From JALZVT01 sp964519335 (GTDB taxonomy: Bacteria > Pseudomonadota > Gammaproteobacteria > Pseudomonadales > Azotimanducaceae): 64,000 nucleotides of DNA. The notes under the pieces are model-generated. The model was not told where the DNA came from. It did no database searches and worked only from the letters and a program-made list of their open reading frames with translations. This document shows positions 25,154 through 34,338 of this stretch, in pieces. Position numbers and translations under genes: made by a program. How positions within the stretch are numbered: position 1 is the stretch's first letter; every line of letters begins with the position of its first letter. The DNA is taken from the NCBI GenBank assembly GCA_964519335.1, contig CAZFIA010000003.1, forward strand, positions 1 through 64,000. Direction: 5' to 3'.

Positions 25154-27052
25154 ATGGCTGATCAGAGCTACTCCGCAGACTCTCTGCAGGTACTCTCAGG
25201 CCTAGATCCGGTCAAGCGCCGGCCTGGCATGTACACCGAAACCTCTCGCCCAAATCATTTGGTGCAGGAGGTCGTCGACAACAGCGTAGATGAAGCGCTT
25301 GCGGGTAAAGCCACCAGTATTGAGGTGATGCTGTACAAGAACGGCTCCATTGAGGTTCAGGATGACGGGCGGGGGATGCCCGTCGACATACACTCCGAAG
25401 AAAAAGTATCTGGCGTTGAGCTAATTCTTACGCGGCTCCATGCGGGCGGCAAATTTGATGATTCGAATTACAACTTCTCGGGCGGACTGCACGGCGTTGG
25501 CGTGTCTGTTGTTAATGCCCTGTCGAAGTGGCTCGAAGTAGAGATTAAGCGCGGCGGCAAAGTGCATCACCAGCGTTACGAGAATGGCGATCCCAAAACC
25601 AAGCTGAAAGTGGTAGATACCATTGGCAAGCGCAACACGGGCTCGAAGGTTACCTTTCTGCCTAACAAGAAGTACTTTGATTCAGCGAAGATATCGGTGT
25701 CGCGGCTGAAGCACCTGTTGCGGGCCAAGGCCGTTCTGTGTCCAGGGTTGCGGATTAGTATTCGGGTTGAGGCTGACAAAAAGCAGAACGAAGAGTGGTT
25801 GTTTGCCGACGGTTTGAGTGGCTACCTTGTGGGTGCGCTTGAAGCCAAAGAAGCGTTGCCCGCGGAGCCGTTCGAGCACTCCATCGAAAGTAAGAGCGAG
25901 GCTGTCGAATGGGCCTTGCAATGGGTTGTCGAAGGCAGCGGCGAACTCATCACCGAGAGTTACGTAAACCTCATTCCAACCCCTCAGGGGGGCACCCATG
26001 TCAATGGCCTGCGCAGTGGCTTACTAGAGGCATTGCGAGAATTTTGTGAGTTCAGGGATTTGTTGCCTCGGGGGGTCAAACTTACAGGTGATGATCTCTG
26101 GGTGCATTGCGCCTATGTGTTGTCGGTGAAGCTCAATGATCCGCAGTTTAGTGGGCAAACCAAAGAACGCCTGTCATCGCGGGATTCGGTGGCCTTTATT
26201 GGGGGTATTGCCAAGGATGCGTTTAGCCTTTGGCTTAACCAGCATGCCCAGGGCGGCGAAGCCATTGCTGCGCTTGTTATTAGTAACGCCCAAAAACGCA
26301 TTCAGGCCAGCAAGAAGGTGGCTCGAAAAAAGATCACGTCGGGGCCTGCTCTACCGGGCAAGCTGGCAGACTGTTCTTCCGGCGACCCGGAACGATCCGA
26401 GCTGTTTTTGGTTGAGGGTGATTCAGCTGGCGGTTCGGCCAAGCAAGCCCGCGACCGCGAATATCAAGCGGTAATGCCTCTGCGCGGCAAGATTCTCAAC
26501 ACCTGGGAAGTTGATTCGGCTCAGGTGCTCAGCTCTCAGGAAGTGCACGATATCGCGGTTGCCGTGGGTGTCGACCCGGGCTCCAACGATCTGTCAGGCT
26601 TGCGGTACAACAAGGTGTGCATTCTGGCAGATGCCGATTCGGACGGTGCGCACATTGCAACTCTTCTGTGCGCATTGTTTATTAAACACTTCACTGAATT
26701 GGTAGTGCAGGGCCATGTTTTTGTAGCCATGCCGCCGCTCTACCGTATCGATATCGGCAAGGAAGTGATTTACGTGCTGGATGAGGCCGAAAAAACGGCA
26801 GCGCTTGATCGCATAGAAAAAGAAAAGAAAAAGGGCAAGCTGGTCGTGCAGCGTTTCAAGGGTCTGGGTGAGATGAACCCCTTGCAATTACGTGAGACAA
26901 CTATGGCGGCCGACACTCGACAGCTTAAGCAACTAAGTCTTGATAATCCAAAGAAGACTCACGAAGTGATGGACATGTTGCTCAACAAGAAGCGCGCATC
27001 AGATCGTCGAACCTGGCTTGAGAAGAACGGCGACAAAGCACTTATAGATTGA
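25154..27052 (+). CDS. parE: DNA topoisomerase IV subunit B
   Basis: ATPase subunit that with ParC unlinks daughter chromosomes. The protein has 632 residues, normal for ParE and shorter than GyrB. The GHKL ATPase domain has EVVDNSVDEALAG and DDGRGMP near the N-terminus, then GGLHGVGVSVVNALS. The TOPRIM domain has LFLVEGDSAGGSAKQARDR, LRGKILNTWE, and ILADADSDGAHIATLL. Its end, RFKGLGEMNP, is also typical. A GAGGAA site lies ahead of ATG 25154. parC follows after 60 bases. Confidence 0.97.
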   Translation: MADQSYSADSLQVLSGLDPVKRRPGMYTETSRPNHLVQEVVDNSVDEALAGKATSIEVMLYKNGSIEVQDDGRGMPVDIHSEEKVSGVELILTRLHAGGKFDDSNYNFSGGLHGVGVSVVNALSKWLEVEIKRGGKVHHQRYENGDPKTKLKVVDTIGKRNTGSKVTFLPNKKYFDSAKISVSRLKHLLRAKAVLCPGLRISIRVEADKKQNEEWLFADGLSGYLVGALEAKEALPAEPFEHSIESKSEAVEWALQWVVEGSGELITESYVNLIPTPQGGTHVNGLRSGLLEALREFCEFRDLLPRGVKLTGDDLWVHCAYVLSVKLNDPQFSGQTKERLSSRDSVAFIGGIAKDAFSLWLNQHAQGGEAIAALVISNAQKRIQASKKVARKKITSGPALPGKLADCSSGDPERSELFLVEGDSAGGSAKQARDREYQAVMPLRGKILNTWEVDSAQVLSSQEVHDIAVAVGVDPGSNDLSGLRYNKVCILADADSDGAHIATLLCALFIKHFTELVVQGHVFVAMPPLYRIDIGKEVIYVLDEAEKTAALDRIEKEKKKGKLVVQRFKGLGEMNPLQLRETTMAADTRQLKQLSLDNPKKTHEVMDMLLNKKRASDRRTWLEKNGDKALID

Positions 27053-27112
27053 CGCTTGTCGATTGACGTTCTGATTGGCGACAACACAAACTGATAACCA
27101 AAGGTTAGCTCG

Positions 27113-29365
27113 ATGGATTTAGAAAGTAGCGATTTCGACTCGCTGCCACTGCATAACTATACCGAGAAAGCGTACCTCGACTATTCGATGTACGTGATCA
27201 ATGACCGGGCACTGCCCCATCTCTCGGATGGGCTCAAACCAGTGCAGCGCCGCATCATTTACGCTATGTCTGAGCTTGGGTTGAACGCAACTGCAAAATA
27301 CGCAAAGTCTGCGCGCACAGTGGGCGACGTGCTCGGAAAATTTCATCCCCACGGTGATAGCGCTTGCTACGAAGCCATGGTGTTAATGGCGCAACCATTC
27401 TCATTCCGTTATCCGCTTGTGGATGGTCAGGGTAACTGGGGGGCGCCGGATGATCCCAAGTCTTTTGCTGCGATGCGCTACACCGAATCTCGGTTATCTC
27501 GTTATGCCTCATTGCTTCTGTCTGAGCTGGGTCAAGGCACTGTAGATTTCCAGCAGAACTTTGATGGCTCATTGGACGAGCCACGCTTGTTACCTGCTCG
27601 ATTGCCGTTTGTATTGCTCAATGGCAGTAGTGGTATTGCCGTTGGAATGGCCACGGATATACCGCCACACAATATCAATGAAGTGGTAAGTGCCTGTATT
27701 CACCTGCTCGACAAACCAAAAGCGACTGTCGATGATTTGATGACTCATGTGCAAGCGCCGGACTATCCGTCTGGTGCGTATATAGTCACGCCCCGCGAGG
27801 AAATTCGCGAGATGTATGTAACTGGCCGTGGGAGTATTCGTTCGCGTGCACGATTTCATATAGAAGATGGTGAAGTAGTAATTACGGCTCTGCCCTATCA
27901 GGCATCACCCGCAAAAGTGAGTGAGCAGATTGCGGCACAAATGCAGGCGAAAAAACTGCCAATGCTGGTGGACGTTCGTGATGAAGCCGATCATGAGAAC
28001 CCCATTCGAATTGTTCTGGTGCCGCGCTCGAACCGCGTCGATACCGAACGCCTTATGAGTCATCTTTTCTCGACCACCGATCTCGAGAAGACCGCTCGCG
28101 CCAACTTCAACATGATCGGTCTGGATCAGCGGCCACAAACCCTGGGGTTAGTCGGGCTGCTCAAACAGTGGCTCACATTTCGGCGTGAAGTGGTTACCAG
28201 ACGCATTCAATTTCGTGTCGACAAGATTGATGATCGATTACATATCATTGAAGGGTTGTTAGTCGCCTACCTCAACATCGATGAGGTTATTCGGATTATC
28301 CGAACGGAAGATCAACCCAAGCCAGCGCTAATGAAGGCGTTTAAAATTAGCGACATTCAGGCCGAAGCGATTCTGAATCTGCGTTTGCGACGTTTGGCAA
28401 AACTTGAAGAGATTGAACTCACTACCGAACAGAAAGAACTCAAGAAAGAGCGGGGCGGACTAGCCAAGATACTGGGTTCAAAAGCTCGCATGACTACGCT
28501 CATGAAGAAAGAGCTTTTAGAGGTAGCTGAAGAATTTGGCGACGAGCGACGCTGCGAACTGATTGAGGTCGAAGACTCTGAGGCTTTTGCGGAAGAAGAG
28601 TTAGTAAGCAACGACCCAATCACTGTGGTGCTCTCCGCCAAAGGCTGGGTTCGTGCTGCGAAAGGCCATGAGGTAGTTGCCGAAGAGCTAAATTATAGAG
28701 GCGGGGACAAGTACTTTGCTTCGACACGAGGCCGCAGTAATGAACTGTTGTCCTTTCTCGATAGCACGGGCCGTTCGTATTCTGTAACGCCTCATACCTT
28801 ACCTTCGGCGCGCAGCCTGGGTGAGCCTCTTACCGGCAGACTTAAACCGCCAGAAGGCGCAACCTTTGTGGGTGTGGCAATGGGTTCGCCCCGGAGCAGA
28901 TTGCTTCTAGCAAGTAACGCAGGCTATGGCTTTGTCGGTCGGCTAGAAGATCTTGTGACTAAAAACAAAGCTGGTAAAGCGCTGTTGAATGTACCAAAAG
29001 GAGGACAGTCTTTACCCCCGTTTGTATTTGACCCGTCGGGCGACGAAGACGTAAGCGATGCCTATGTCGCTGCAGCGTCCAGCGCGGGGCATTTATTGCT
29101 GTTCCCGTTGGCGGATCTACCAGAAATGAGTCGCGGCAAGGGCAACAAGATCATTAACATTCCCTCGTCCGCTTTTAAGGCTGGCGAAGAGTTTGTGATT
29201 GCGGCTGTTGTATATCGACCGAGTCAGCAGCTTGTGGTTTATGCCGGTGCACGCCACCACCGCATTAAGTTCAAGGATTTGGAGCACTACATTGGTGAGC
29301 GAGCCCGGCGTGGCAGAAAGTTGCCCAGAGGTTTTCAGAAGGTCGATCGCCTAACGGTGGAGTAG
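27113..29365 (+). CDS. parC: DNA topoisomerase IV subunit A
   Basis: DNA cleavage and religation subunit of topoisomerase IV. The protein has 750 residues, matching ParC rather than the longer GyrA. The N-terminal winged-helix domain has the quinolone-resistance region HPHGDSACYEAMVLMAQPFS and the catalytic tyrosine in AAMRYTESRLS. RLPFVLLNGSSGIAVGMATD and PPHNINEV follow. The C-terminal part is a shorter beta-pinwheel than in GyrA. The Ser and Glu positions usually mutated in resistant strains read S and E here (GDSACYE), the susceptible type. It ends 5 bases from the convergent Smp-like gene. Confidence 0.97.
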   Translation: MDLESSDFDSLPLHNYTEKAYLDYSMYVINDRALPHLSDGLKPVQRRIIYAMSELGLNATAKYAKSARTVGDVLGKFHPHGDSACYEAMVLMAQPFSFRYPLVDGQGNWGAPDDPKSFAAMRYTESRLSRYASLLLSELGQGTVDFQQNFDGSLDEPRLLPARLPFVLLNGSSGIAVGMATDIPPHNINEVVSACIHLLDKPKATVDDLMTHVQAPDYPSGAYIVTPREEIREMYVTGRGSIRSRARFHIEDGEVVITALPYQASPAKVSEQIAAQMQAKKLPMLVDVRDEADHENPIRIVLVPRSNRVDTERLMSHLFSTTDLEKTARANFNMIGLDQRPQTLGLVGLLKQWLTFRREVVTRRIQFRVDKIDDRLHIIEGLLVAYLNIDEVIRIIRTEDQPKPALMKAFKISDIQAEAILNLRLRRLAKLEEIELTTEQKELKKERGGLAKILGSKARMTTLMKKELLEVAEEFGDERRCELIEVEDSEAFAEEELVSNDPITVVLSAKGWVRAAKGHEVVAEELNYRGGDKYFASTRGRSNELLSFLDSTGRSYSVTPHTLPSARSLGEPLTGRLKPPEGATFVGVAMGSPRSRLLLASNAGYGFVGRLEDLVTKNKAGKALLNVPKGGQSLPPFVFDPSGDEDVSDAYVAAASSAGHLLLFPLADLPEMSRGKGNKIINIPSSAFKAGEEFVIAAVVYRPSQQLVVYAGARHHRIKFKDLEHYIGERARRGRKLPRGFQKVDRLTVE

Positions 29366-29370
29366 ATGTT

Positions 29371-30567
29371 CTAGCTGGTTAGAGCTTCGACTTGCTGGTT
29401 GAGCATGGATTCTGTAGCTGCGTTAGCGCCGCTTAGCAGGAAATAATCCTTCGCACTCTCGGTTTGCAGATTCGCAAGAGCGGGGCTGTGCTCACGCGTG
29501 AGATCAAATCGCTCTGGCCGTTCAAGGGCGCGAGCGTAGGCGGCGCTCACTGCAATAGTGTTGTCGCGAGCCAAGGCGGCGTAGAGCATAGAGTCTGCGA
29601 TAACGTCTTCACTGTAGCCCGAAGCGTGGGCGAGATGCGAGTCACTCCCGTTAGCCGCTGTTATTTGGGTCTGCTGCAGTGAGTATCTGTACCGTGCACC
29701 ACCGGGTTGATTGCACAATTGAGCAATGGCGAGTCCGGCGCAGGCAGCCTGAAAGCGCTGATCTTCCCTCTCGTCGGCCGCAAATACTGCTGCAAGAGCG
29801 CCGGGCTCGATCGGTAGAACTTGTGCCCCATATATTCCTGCCACGTCTGTTATTCGAGACTCGGCTGCGTCCATTAAGGCGTCTCTGCGAGCGGTGCTCA
29901 TTTCTGAGCTGTTAAATAGCCGGATAGCGAGCAGCAGTACGCCTTGAGTGGGGGTGTGATCGTCAAGAGTAAGACTGTGGTTGAGAGGCTTTCGAGTGAG
30001 CCAAACGACTGTGCCCCACAGACAGAGGCCTGCGAGTAACAGGCTGGCGAGTGAGCGCCAAGCTTGTGTAAGCCATCGCAAGAGCCATGGCGAATCGGAG
30101 GCGGGCGCAAATGCCATTGAGCTTAGCGTGACACGGACGAATCCGGCGGTGGCTTCTGCCAGTTGGATTGGCCGGTTGAATTCGTGCGTTTCGTTGCCGC
30201 TGGTCGGTGCTTCACCGTAGCTTGCAAGTGTGCGTCCATCCGTTGAATAGATGGTTACTGAGGCTATGGCGTCGTCGCTGGCAACCTGCTCGGCCAGCAC
30301 GTTTAGAGCGATGGTGTCTCCGCGGACCATCGCATCCTTACTGAGCCGGGTAAGCTGCTCGGCCACCATGCCGCCATACTGATGAAGGTGGCGCTCACCG
30401 GCTTTTCTATCTTGCGTGAGCCATAGCAGGCCGCTCAACACTAATATGCTCAGCACAGCTACGCAGCCCAACTGAGCTCTCTGCGACAGTTGGTTGAAAC
30501 GCCTGGGTGCAGAGTAAGAGATACTGACCTCGAACAGGTTGATTGGTGGACAGAGCCTGAGTGGCAA
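29371..30567 (-). CDS. Smp/YtjB-like membrane protein (AhpA-type)
   Basis: The protein has 398 residues. Two hydrophobic segments are visible: one near 32-51 (QLGCVAVLSILVLSGLLWL) and one near 172-192 (SLASLLLAGLCLWGTVVWL). Between them lies a periplasmic domain with AEQVASDDAIASVTIYSTDG, resembling the single-domain sensor region of Smp proteins. The rest is cytoplasmic and I recognise nothing in it. The family sits divergent from serB in E. coli (ytjB) and Pseudomonas, exactly as here. Function is unclear. The start at ATG 30567 is uncertain. Confidence 0.7.
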   Translation of the reverse strand: MPLRLCPPINLFEVSISYSAPRRFNQLSQRAQLGCVAVLSILVLSGLLWLTQDRKAGERHLHQYGGMVAEQLTRLSKDAMVRGDTIALNVLAEQVASDDAIASVTIYSTDGRTLASYGEAPTSGNETHEFNRPIQLAEATAGFVRVTLSSMAFAPASDSPWLLRWLTQAWRSLASLLLAGLCLWGTVVWLTRKPLNHSLTLDDHTPTQGVLLLAIRLFNSSEMSTARRDALMDAAESRITDVAGIYGAQVLPIEPGALAAVFAADEREDQRFQAACAGLAIAQLCNQPGGARYRYSLQQTQITAANGSDSHLAHASGYSEDVIADSMLYAALARDNTIAVSAAYARALERPERFDLTREHSPALANLQTESAKDYFLLSGANAATESMLNQQVEALTS

Positions 30568-30644
30568 TGCTTAGGTTGCAATCGCCACAGCTTCGGCGGC
30601 CGATAGTATGATGGGTGGCCTGCGACAAAACTACCGGGATCACA

Positions 30645-31934
30645 ATGAACAAGACGGAGCTTGAGGCACCAGATGCACCAGGTGCCCAATCTCAGCGACT
30701 GGTTTTGCTGAATATCTCCGGTCAGGACCGGGTTGGCTTGATGTCTGAGCTCACGCAGGTGCTGGCAAAGGTTACGACCCAGGTCCTCGATATCGGCCAG
30801 GCAATAGTCCATAACCAGCTGGTGTTGAGTCTGCTGGTGCGCTTGCCTGCGGATGAGGAGTTGAGGCATGCCATTATTGCCGAGGTAGAGGCTCTGGCGC
30901 TTGAGCGCGGTGTCACGCTGCGTCTGAGTCCGGTCCGCGAAGATGCCTATGAGCAGTGGGTAGATCAGCAGGGTCAACCACGCTACATCTTGACCCTGCT
31001 CACTAAGGCCTTAAGCGCAGAGCAGCTCGCGGCCGTCAGTTCGGTCACCTCACGGCATGGGCTCAACATACTGAATGTTGAGCGTCTGTCTAATCGTGTT
31101 CCTTTAGCTGCGGTGGCGGCTCCCGATGCCAGGGGTCGGCGCGCGAGTGTTGCTATGACGCTGCGAGGCAACATCGACAACCAGACGCGGCTTAAGACAG
31201 ATCTTCTGGCTGCGGGGGGCGATCTAGATTTTGACTGTAGCGTTCAGCTCGATAGTGTTTATCGGCGCAATCGCCGGCTTGTCGCCTTTGACATGGATTC
31301 GACGTTGATTCAGGTCGAGGTGATCGACGAGCTTGCCCGAATCCATGGTGTCTATGATCAGGTGGCACAAATCACCGGGCGCGCCATGGCGGGTGAGCTC
31401 GATTTTCAAGAGAGTTTTCGCGAGCGAGCACGGTTGCTCAAAGGGATGTCGCGAAGCACTCTGGACGAAGTCGCAGACAACGTGGTGTTAACTGAGGGTG
31501 CGGAAACCCTCATTAATGCACTGAAGCACTTTGGCTACACCATTGCTTTGCTGTCTGGGGGGTTTCAGTTCGTGGGCGATCGCCTTAAGGACCGACTGGG
31601 CATCGATCATGTGCACGCCAATACACTGGTGTTCGCTGATGGCGTTGCCACCGGCGAGGTGCAAGGAGACATAGTCGATGCAGCGGCCAAGGCGAGGATT
31701 CTCACGGCGTTGTGTGAGGCTGAAGGCATCTCTCCCGAGCAGGCTATTGCGGTTGGCGATGGGGCCAATGATCTCCCCATGTTGGCGGCGGCTGGGCTTG
31801 GCATAGCGTTTCACGCCAAGCCGCTGGTGCGCAGCAGTGCCGGACACGCAATCTCTCACTTTGGGCTCGACAGCGTGCTGTACTTACTAGGGTTTAGCGA
31901 CTCGGAAATAGAGCGAGTCAGCGCAGGTGACTAG
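30645..31934 (+). CDS. serB: Phosphoserine phosphatase
   Basis: Last step of serine synthesis, dephosphorylating phosphoserine. The protein has 429 residues from ATG 30645 (an ATG at 30615 adds ten non-conserved residues). The N-terminal half holds two ACT-like regulatory domains, starting LVLLNISGQDRVGLMSELTQ and YILTLLTKALSAEQLAAV. The C-terminal half is a HAD phosphatase: FDMDSTLIQVEVIDELARI near residue 214 with the nucleophile Asp, LLSGGFQFVGDRL with the second motif, and AVGDGANDLPML with the metal-binding Asps. The ACT-ACT-HAD form is typical of Pseudomonas SerB. It ends 5 bases before the 9-base tandem repeats. Confidence 0.95.
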   Translation: MNKTELEAPDAPGAQSQRLVLLNISGQDRVGLMSELTQVLAKVTTQVLDIGQAIVHNQLVLSLLVRLPADEELRHAIIAEVEALALERGVTLRLSPVREDAYEQWVDQQGQPRYILTLLTKALSAEQLAAVSSVTSRHGLNILNVERLSNRVPLAAVAAPDARGRRASVAMTLRGNIDNQTRLKTDLLAAGGDLDFDCSVQLDSVYRRNRRLVAFDMDSTLIQVEVIDELARIHGVYDQVAQITGRAMAGELDFQESFRERARLLKGMSRSTLDEVADNVVLTEGAETLINALKHFGYTIALLSGGFQFVGDRLKDRLGIDHVHANTLVFADGVATGEVQGDIVDAAAKARILTALCEAEGISPEQAIAVGDGANDLPMLAAAGLGIAFHAKPLVRSSAGHAISHFGLDSVLYLLGFSDSEIERVSAGD

Positions 31935-31938
31935 GCTC

Positions 31939-31993
31939 TGAGGTGATTGAGGTGATTGAGGTGATTGAGGTGATTGAGGTGACTCAATCTAGT
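31939..31993. repeat. Five 9-base tandem units plus tail, left copy next to the gap
   Basis: Four copies of TGAGGTGAT, one variant TGAGGTGAC, then TCAATCTAGT: 55 bases. The right copy at 32094-32148 is identical base for base. Within it, GATTGAG and CTCAATC (31972-31989) can form a 7-base stem with loop GTGA. Confidence 0.95.
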
Positions 31994-32093
31994 NNNNNNN
32001 NNNNNNNNNNNNNNNNNNNNNNNNNNNNNNNNNNNNNNNNNNNNNNNNNNNNNNNNNNNNNNNNNNNNNNNNNNNNNNNNNNNNNNNNNNNNN
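31994..32093. other. Assembly gap (100 Ns)
   Basis: Exactly 100 Ns, the usual placeholder for a gap of unknown size between contigs. It is flanked on both sides by the same 55-base sequence, so the real gap may be zero or negative, or hold more repeat units. It is not biological sequence. Confidence 0.99.
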
Positions 32094-32148
32094 TGAGGTG
32101 ATTGAGGTGATTGAGGTGATTGAGGTGATTGAGGTGACTCAATCTAGT
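32094..32148. repeat. Five 9-base tandem units plus tail, right copy next to the gap
   Basis: Identical to 31939-31993. Its last five bases overlap the stop codon of the fimX gene (CTA at 32144-32146 on the plus strand). The same GATTGAG-GTGA-CTCAATC hairpin lies at 32127-32144, between the ends of the convergent genes serB and fimX, and could act as a weak bidirectional transcript end. Confidence 0.95.
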
Positions 32149-34207
32149 CATCATCACCGGTTGTGAAGTCATAAGACATCTGATTGGTGGGTTCTTGCAG
32201 ATAGTGCCCTTGAATATAGCTGGCGCCCGCCTGCCAGAGAGTAGACAGAATATTTGCGTTCTCAACCATAGGCACAATGGTTAGCTTGCCGCGTTCTTGC
32301 AGTTGGCTAATCAGTTGAGTAACTGCCTCTACTCGTTCTTCGTCTTTGTCCATACCTTGAACGTGCGAACCGTCCAACTTTACGTAGTCGACAGGAATCT
32401 GCTCAAGCAATGACTGTGTGTTTTCTTGCAGGCCAAAGCGCGACAGTGATGTGCGCACGTGCATGGCCTTTATAGTCTCGATAAACTCGCGGGTTTCTTC
32501 GACATATTCCAGAGCGTCTTCTTCTGTGATCTGGAAGATCACCGCATCTGAAGGTAATCTCGCTGCCTTGATTGCCACTGACAGCCATTGCGAAAATTCT
32601 TCGTCAATAACACTGTTGCTAGTCAGGTTGATAGTAACGCGCGTGTCGTGGCCTCTTGCGCGATGCCCTGACAGCATCTTGATGGATTGCAATACTACCC
32701 AGCGATCGATCTTGCCGGCTACGCCCGCCTCGATTGCGGTACGCAGAAAGTTTCCGGGGGCGACTTGATCGCCGTCATTGTTGATCATTCGCAGGAACAC
32801 TTCGTAGTGCTCGTCTTCGTCGCCGCGCAAACTGATAATGGGTTGGAACAGCAAGGCGAAGCTGTGCTTCTCAATAGCCAGGTTTACTTGTCGAAGCACC
32901 TGGTTGGCAACACTCTGCGGATCGTTTTCGTCGAACGCTGGCTCTTGCCATATAATCTGGTTCTCACCTTCGTGGCCGATTAGCAACAGAAAGCCTTCGT
33001 CCATCGCCGATTCGATAGAAGGAGCGTTATCTGTGATTACCGCGAGAATTGAAACAGTACTGCGCGCCTGCTTGCCATTGATCTCACAAGTCAACTGCTC
33101 GATGCGTCGACGCAGGCTCTCAACCGTGTCCTGATTTTCGGATTCGGTAGTGCCCGACAAATACATCGCGAACCGATGATTATCGATACGCGAATAACGT
33201 TCTAAACCAACCGCACTTTCTAATTCGGCGCCAATTGCCTGAGCCATTTGGTTCGCCGAGCGAATACCGAGCGTTGACTGCAAATCATCGAAGGCGTCTA
33301 TCTGTGCGATGAGCAGAACGTGCTGACGATCTTCATTCTGCTCACTCGCGCGTGTCAGGTGGTGCAGAAATTGGTCTATGGTTGATCCGCCTTGTTCGGG
33401 CGTATGCTGCAGTTGGGCACCCTTACCCGCCGCTGCGCTTCCACCAAGGGCTTTCACCATGACCTGCGTTGACAGCTCACCGTCATAGTGCGTCGCGCTG
33501 AAGGCGAACTCTGCGCTAAATGTCGATTCGCTATTTGTTTTGGCTTCGCATTCGAAAGGTTCGAGAAAATCTGCGTTGCGCATTTCGTTCAACTGAGCTT
33601 TAACCGTGTCAGCAGACTCGGAGCTCACGAGATCCAGCAGTGCCACACCGATGAGGTCTTCGCCGTCTTCAAATCCGAACAGCGCAGCGTACTCCTCGTT
33701 GGCGAAGATATGCATGCCTTCGTGCACGTAAGCGATGGGTACTGATGATATGGCCATCAGTTGATCGCAGCGTTGCTGCACTTCTTTGAGTTCTGTTTCG
33801 ACGGCGTCCAGTTTGACGCGAGCCAACATGTGCTCTGCCTCACGATCGATAATCTTGCCGAGGAGCTGGGTTTTAGAATCTTCAATAACGTGGGTTGCGC
33901 CGATATCCATCAATTCGATGGCTTCGGCGCTGTCGCCATTTTCGCTGGCCACAACAATTGGCAGGTCGGCGCAGATCTGGCGCAATGAGCGAAGCGTGCC
34001 GTTTATGTCGGGCAGCGAATGGTGCAGTAACAGTAGATCGACAGAGCCCTCTTGAAAGGCATCACGCGCAGCCTGTGGATCTTCCGCAATTGCCATGCGA
34101 GTGCTGATCCCCATGTTACGCAGGGCAGAATCTACCTCGTGGGCACGATTCTCGGAGCCGTCTGCTATTAGCAAACGCACTGGTGCTGGCGAACTCATTT
34201 CGGCCAC
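32144..34207 (-). CDS. fimX: FimX-like c-di-GMP receptor (degenerate REC-PAS-GGDEF-EAL)
   Basis: Regulator of type IV pilus assembly and twitching that senses c-di-GMP. The 687 residues read as REC-like (about 8-125), PAS (about 145-260), GGDEF-like (about 285-420) and EAL-like (about 430-680). Every catalytic motif is degenerate: the phosphoacceptor Asp is replaced (LLLLHHSLPD, His62), GGDEF reads DNHRF at 342-346, EAL reads EVF at 469-471, and the DDFG loop reads SRFG at 589-592. This is the pattern of FimX, which binds but does not make or cut c-di-GMP. serB on one side and a DUF1631 gene on the other match Pseudomonas (PA4958-PA4960). The start is GTG 34207 with GAGGA close upstream; ATG 34198 is an alternative. 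Confidence 0.88.
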   Translation of the reverse strand: MAEMSSPAPVRLLIADGSENRAHEVDSALRNMGISTRMAIAEDPQAARDAFQEGSVDLLLLHHSLPDINGTLRSLRQICADLPIVVASENGDSAEAIELMDIGATHVIEDSKTQLLGKIIDREAEHMLARVKLDAVETELKEVQQRCDQLMAISSVPIAYVHEGMHIFANEEYAALFGFEDGEDLIGVALLDLVSSESADTVKAQLNEMRNADFLEPFECEAKTNSESTFSAEFAFSATHYDGELSTQVMVKALGGSAAAGKGAQLQHTPEQGGSTIDQFLHHLTRASEQNEDRQHVLLIAQIDAFDDLQSTLGIRSANQMAQAIGAELESAVGLERYSRIDNHRFAMYLSGTTESENQDTVESLRRRIEQLTCEINGKQARSTVSILAVITDNAPSIESAMDEGFLLLIGHEGENQIIWQEPAFDENDPQSVANQVLRQVNLAIEKHSFALLFQPIISLRGDEDEHYEVFLRMINNDGDQVAPGNFLRTAIEAGVAGKIDRWVVLQSIKMLSGHRARGHDTRVTINLTSNSVIDEEFSQWLSVAIKAARLPSDAVIFQITEEDALEYVEETREFIETIKAMHVRTSLSRFGLQENTQSLLEQIPVDYVKLDGSHVQGMDKDEERVEAVTQLISQLQERGKLTIVPMVENANILSTLWQAGASYIQGHYLQEPTNQMSYDFTTGDDD

Positions 34208-34221
34208 ATTGTCCTCATTCT

Positions 34222-34238
34222 GAGCTATTAAATAGCTC
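34222..34238. promoter_or_regulatory. Perfect 17-base dyad upstream of fimX
   Basis: GAGCTATT, one central A, then AATAGCTC: eight-base arms without mismatch. It lies 14 bases upstream of the fimX GTG, in the 131-base gap after the DUF1631 gene. It could be an operator for a dimeric regulator or an RNA hairpin next to the ribosome-binding site. No T-run follows, so a terminator is less likely. Confidence 0.5.
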
Positions 34239-34338
34239 TTATTTTCTGGTCACTCGCACAGCCGTTTTGATTGCGCTGCGCAATACTACTGATCTCTAAG
34301 GTGTTATCCCCTTGGACGTGATAGCTACTCGCTACCGA

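Noticed and set aside
27048..27068. GATTGACG twice around the parE stop, taken as promoter elements for parC
   Set aside because: No -10 box lies 16-18 bases after either copy.
29371..30567. Considered as a chemotaxis or two-component sensor
   Set aside because: No HAMP, methyl-accepting or kinase motif is visible; position and topology fit the Smp/YtjB family.
31984..32277. An ORF running across the N gap with a repeated LNH motif
   Set aside because: It is the translation of the 9-base repeat and undetermined bases, not a gene.
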